Assembly (NCBI GenBank): GCA_903892515.1
Contig: CAITIS010000112.1
Span: 1 to 40,859, forward strand
Length of the DNA stretch: 40,859 nucleotides
Direction: 5' to 3'
Source: an uncultured Planctomycetota bacterium
GTDB taxonomy: Bacteria > Planctomycetota > Phycisphaerae > SM23-33
Below are positions 40,784 through 40,859 of this stretch, one piece after another. The translations under genes were made by a program, and so were the position numbers. Under the pieces are notes generated by a model that worked only from the letters and a program-made list of their open reading frames with translations, had not been told where the DNA came from and ran no database searches. Position 1 is the first letter of the stretch; each line of letters opens with the position of its first letter.

Positions 40784-40859
40784 TCAGGTCGGTCGTCGTG
40801 TCGCGGGCGTCTCGCCCGCGTCCGGCAGCTTGGGAAGGCCCAGTGCCCGCAGCGCGGGC
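40784..40859 (-). CDS. Possible C-terminal end of a gene entering from the right
   Basis: A minus-strand frame open to the window edge reads PALRALGLPKLPDAGETPATRR and stops at 40784. The first dozen residues look like a protein end. The remaining residues, DAGETPATRR, are encoded by a GTGTCGCGGGCGTCTCGCCC repeat, so the repeat may have replaced the natural terminus. Too short to name. Confidence 0.25.
   Translation of the reverse strand, partial: PALRALGLPKLPDAGETPATRRPT

Noticed and set aside
1..40859. tRNA, rRNA or known riboswitch genes
   Set aside because: No T-loop GTTCGA context with a matching acceptor stem, rRNA core or riboswitch core was seen by eye; a covariance search would be needed to exclude them.

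Overview
The window is a GC-rich bacterial chromosome segment, most likely from a member of the Planctomycetota (perhaps a Phycisphaerae-like lineage). This assignment is an inference. It rests on a PEP-CTERM surface protein, a DUF4091/GH123-like glycosidase, other carbohydrate enzymes scattered among housekeeping genes, a baeRF-type release-factor homologue, and many GC-rich palindromic repeats between genes. I saw no rRNA, tRNA, transposase, phage gene or CRISPR array.

Layout. 0-5.4 kb: tyrA, a small membrane protein, a baeRF-family gene, a fatty acid desaturase, rubredoxin (tail to tail with the desaturase, their stops sharing one CTAG) and a glycine-rich RRM RNA-binding protein with a clear terminator. 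5.8-12.7 kb: a large secreted GH123-like protein bracketed by two copies of the same repeat block, a small conserved protein, an endonuclease III-like glycosylase, tatC, a lipoprotein hydrolase and purM. 13.2-18.4 kb: a CE7 acetyl esterase, a RES/Xre toxin-antitoxin pair in toxin-first order, and a trpB-methyltransferase-trpA operon. 19.2-23.4 kb: a membrane operon of two NfeD proteins, flotillin FloA and a proline-rich membrane protein of unknown role. 23.7-29 kb: a universal stress protein, small membrane proteins, a GH99-like gene that has lost its middle, a PQQ-repeat protein, a hypothetical protein and a single-domain response regulator. 29.2-35.1 kb: a complete isc iron-sulfur cluster operon on the minus strand (iscR-iscS-iscU-iscA-hscB-hscA) with a readable promoter and candidate operator. 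35.5-40.6 kb: a sugar isomerase, a GH4 glycosidase, a thioredoxin-fold protein, a PhnP-like hydrolase and the PEP-CTERM protein.

The most unusual feature is the repeat load. At least eight kinds of short palindrome occur between genes, many sharing a GGTGCCRTGG-like edge. A second, AT-rich kind forms perfect 18-20 bp hairpins whose stems differ in sequence but remain paired. The isc operon has such elements in three of its gaps, and hscA itself carries about 100 bp of intergenic-type repeat in frame, adding roughly 33 residues to the ATPase domain. This resembles in principle the palindromic elements known from Rickettsia genes. It is the best candidate here for something not described before.
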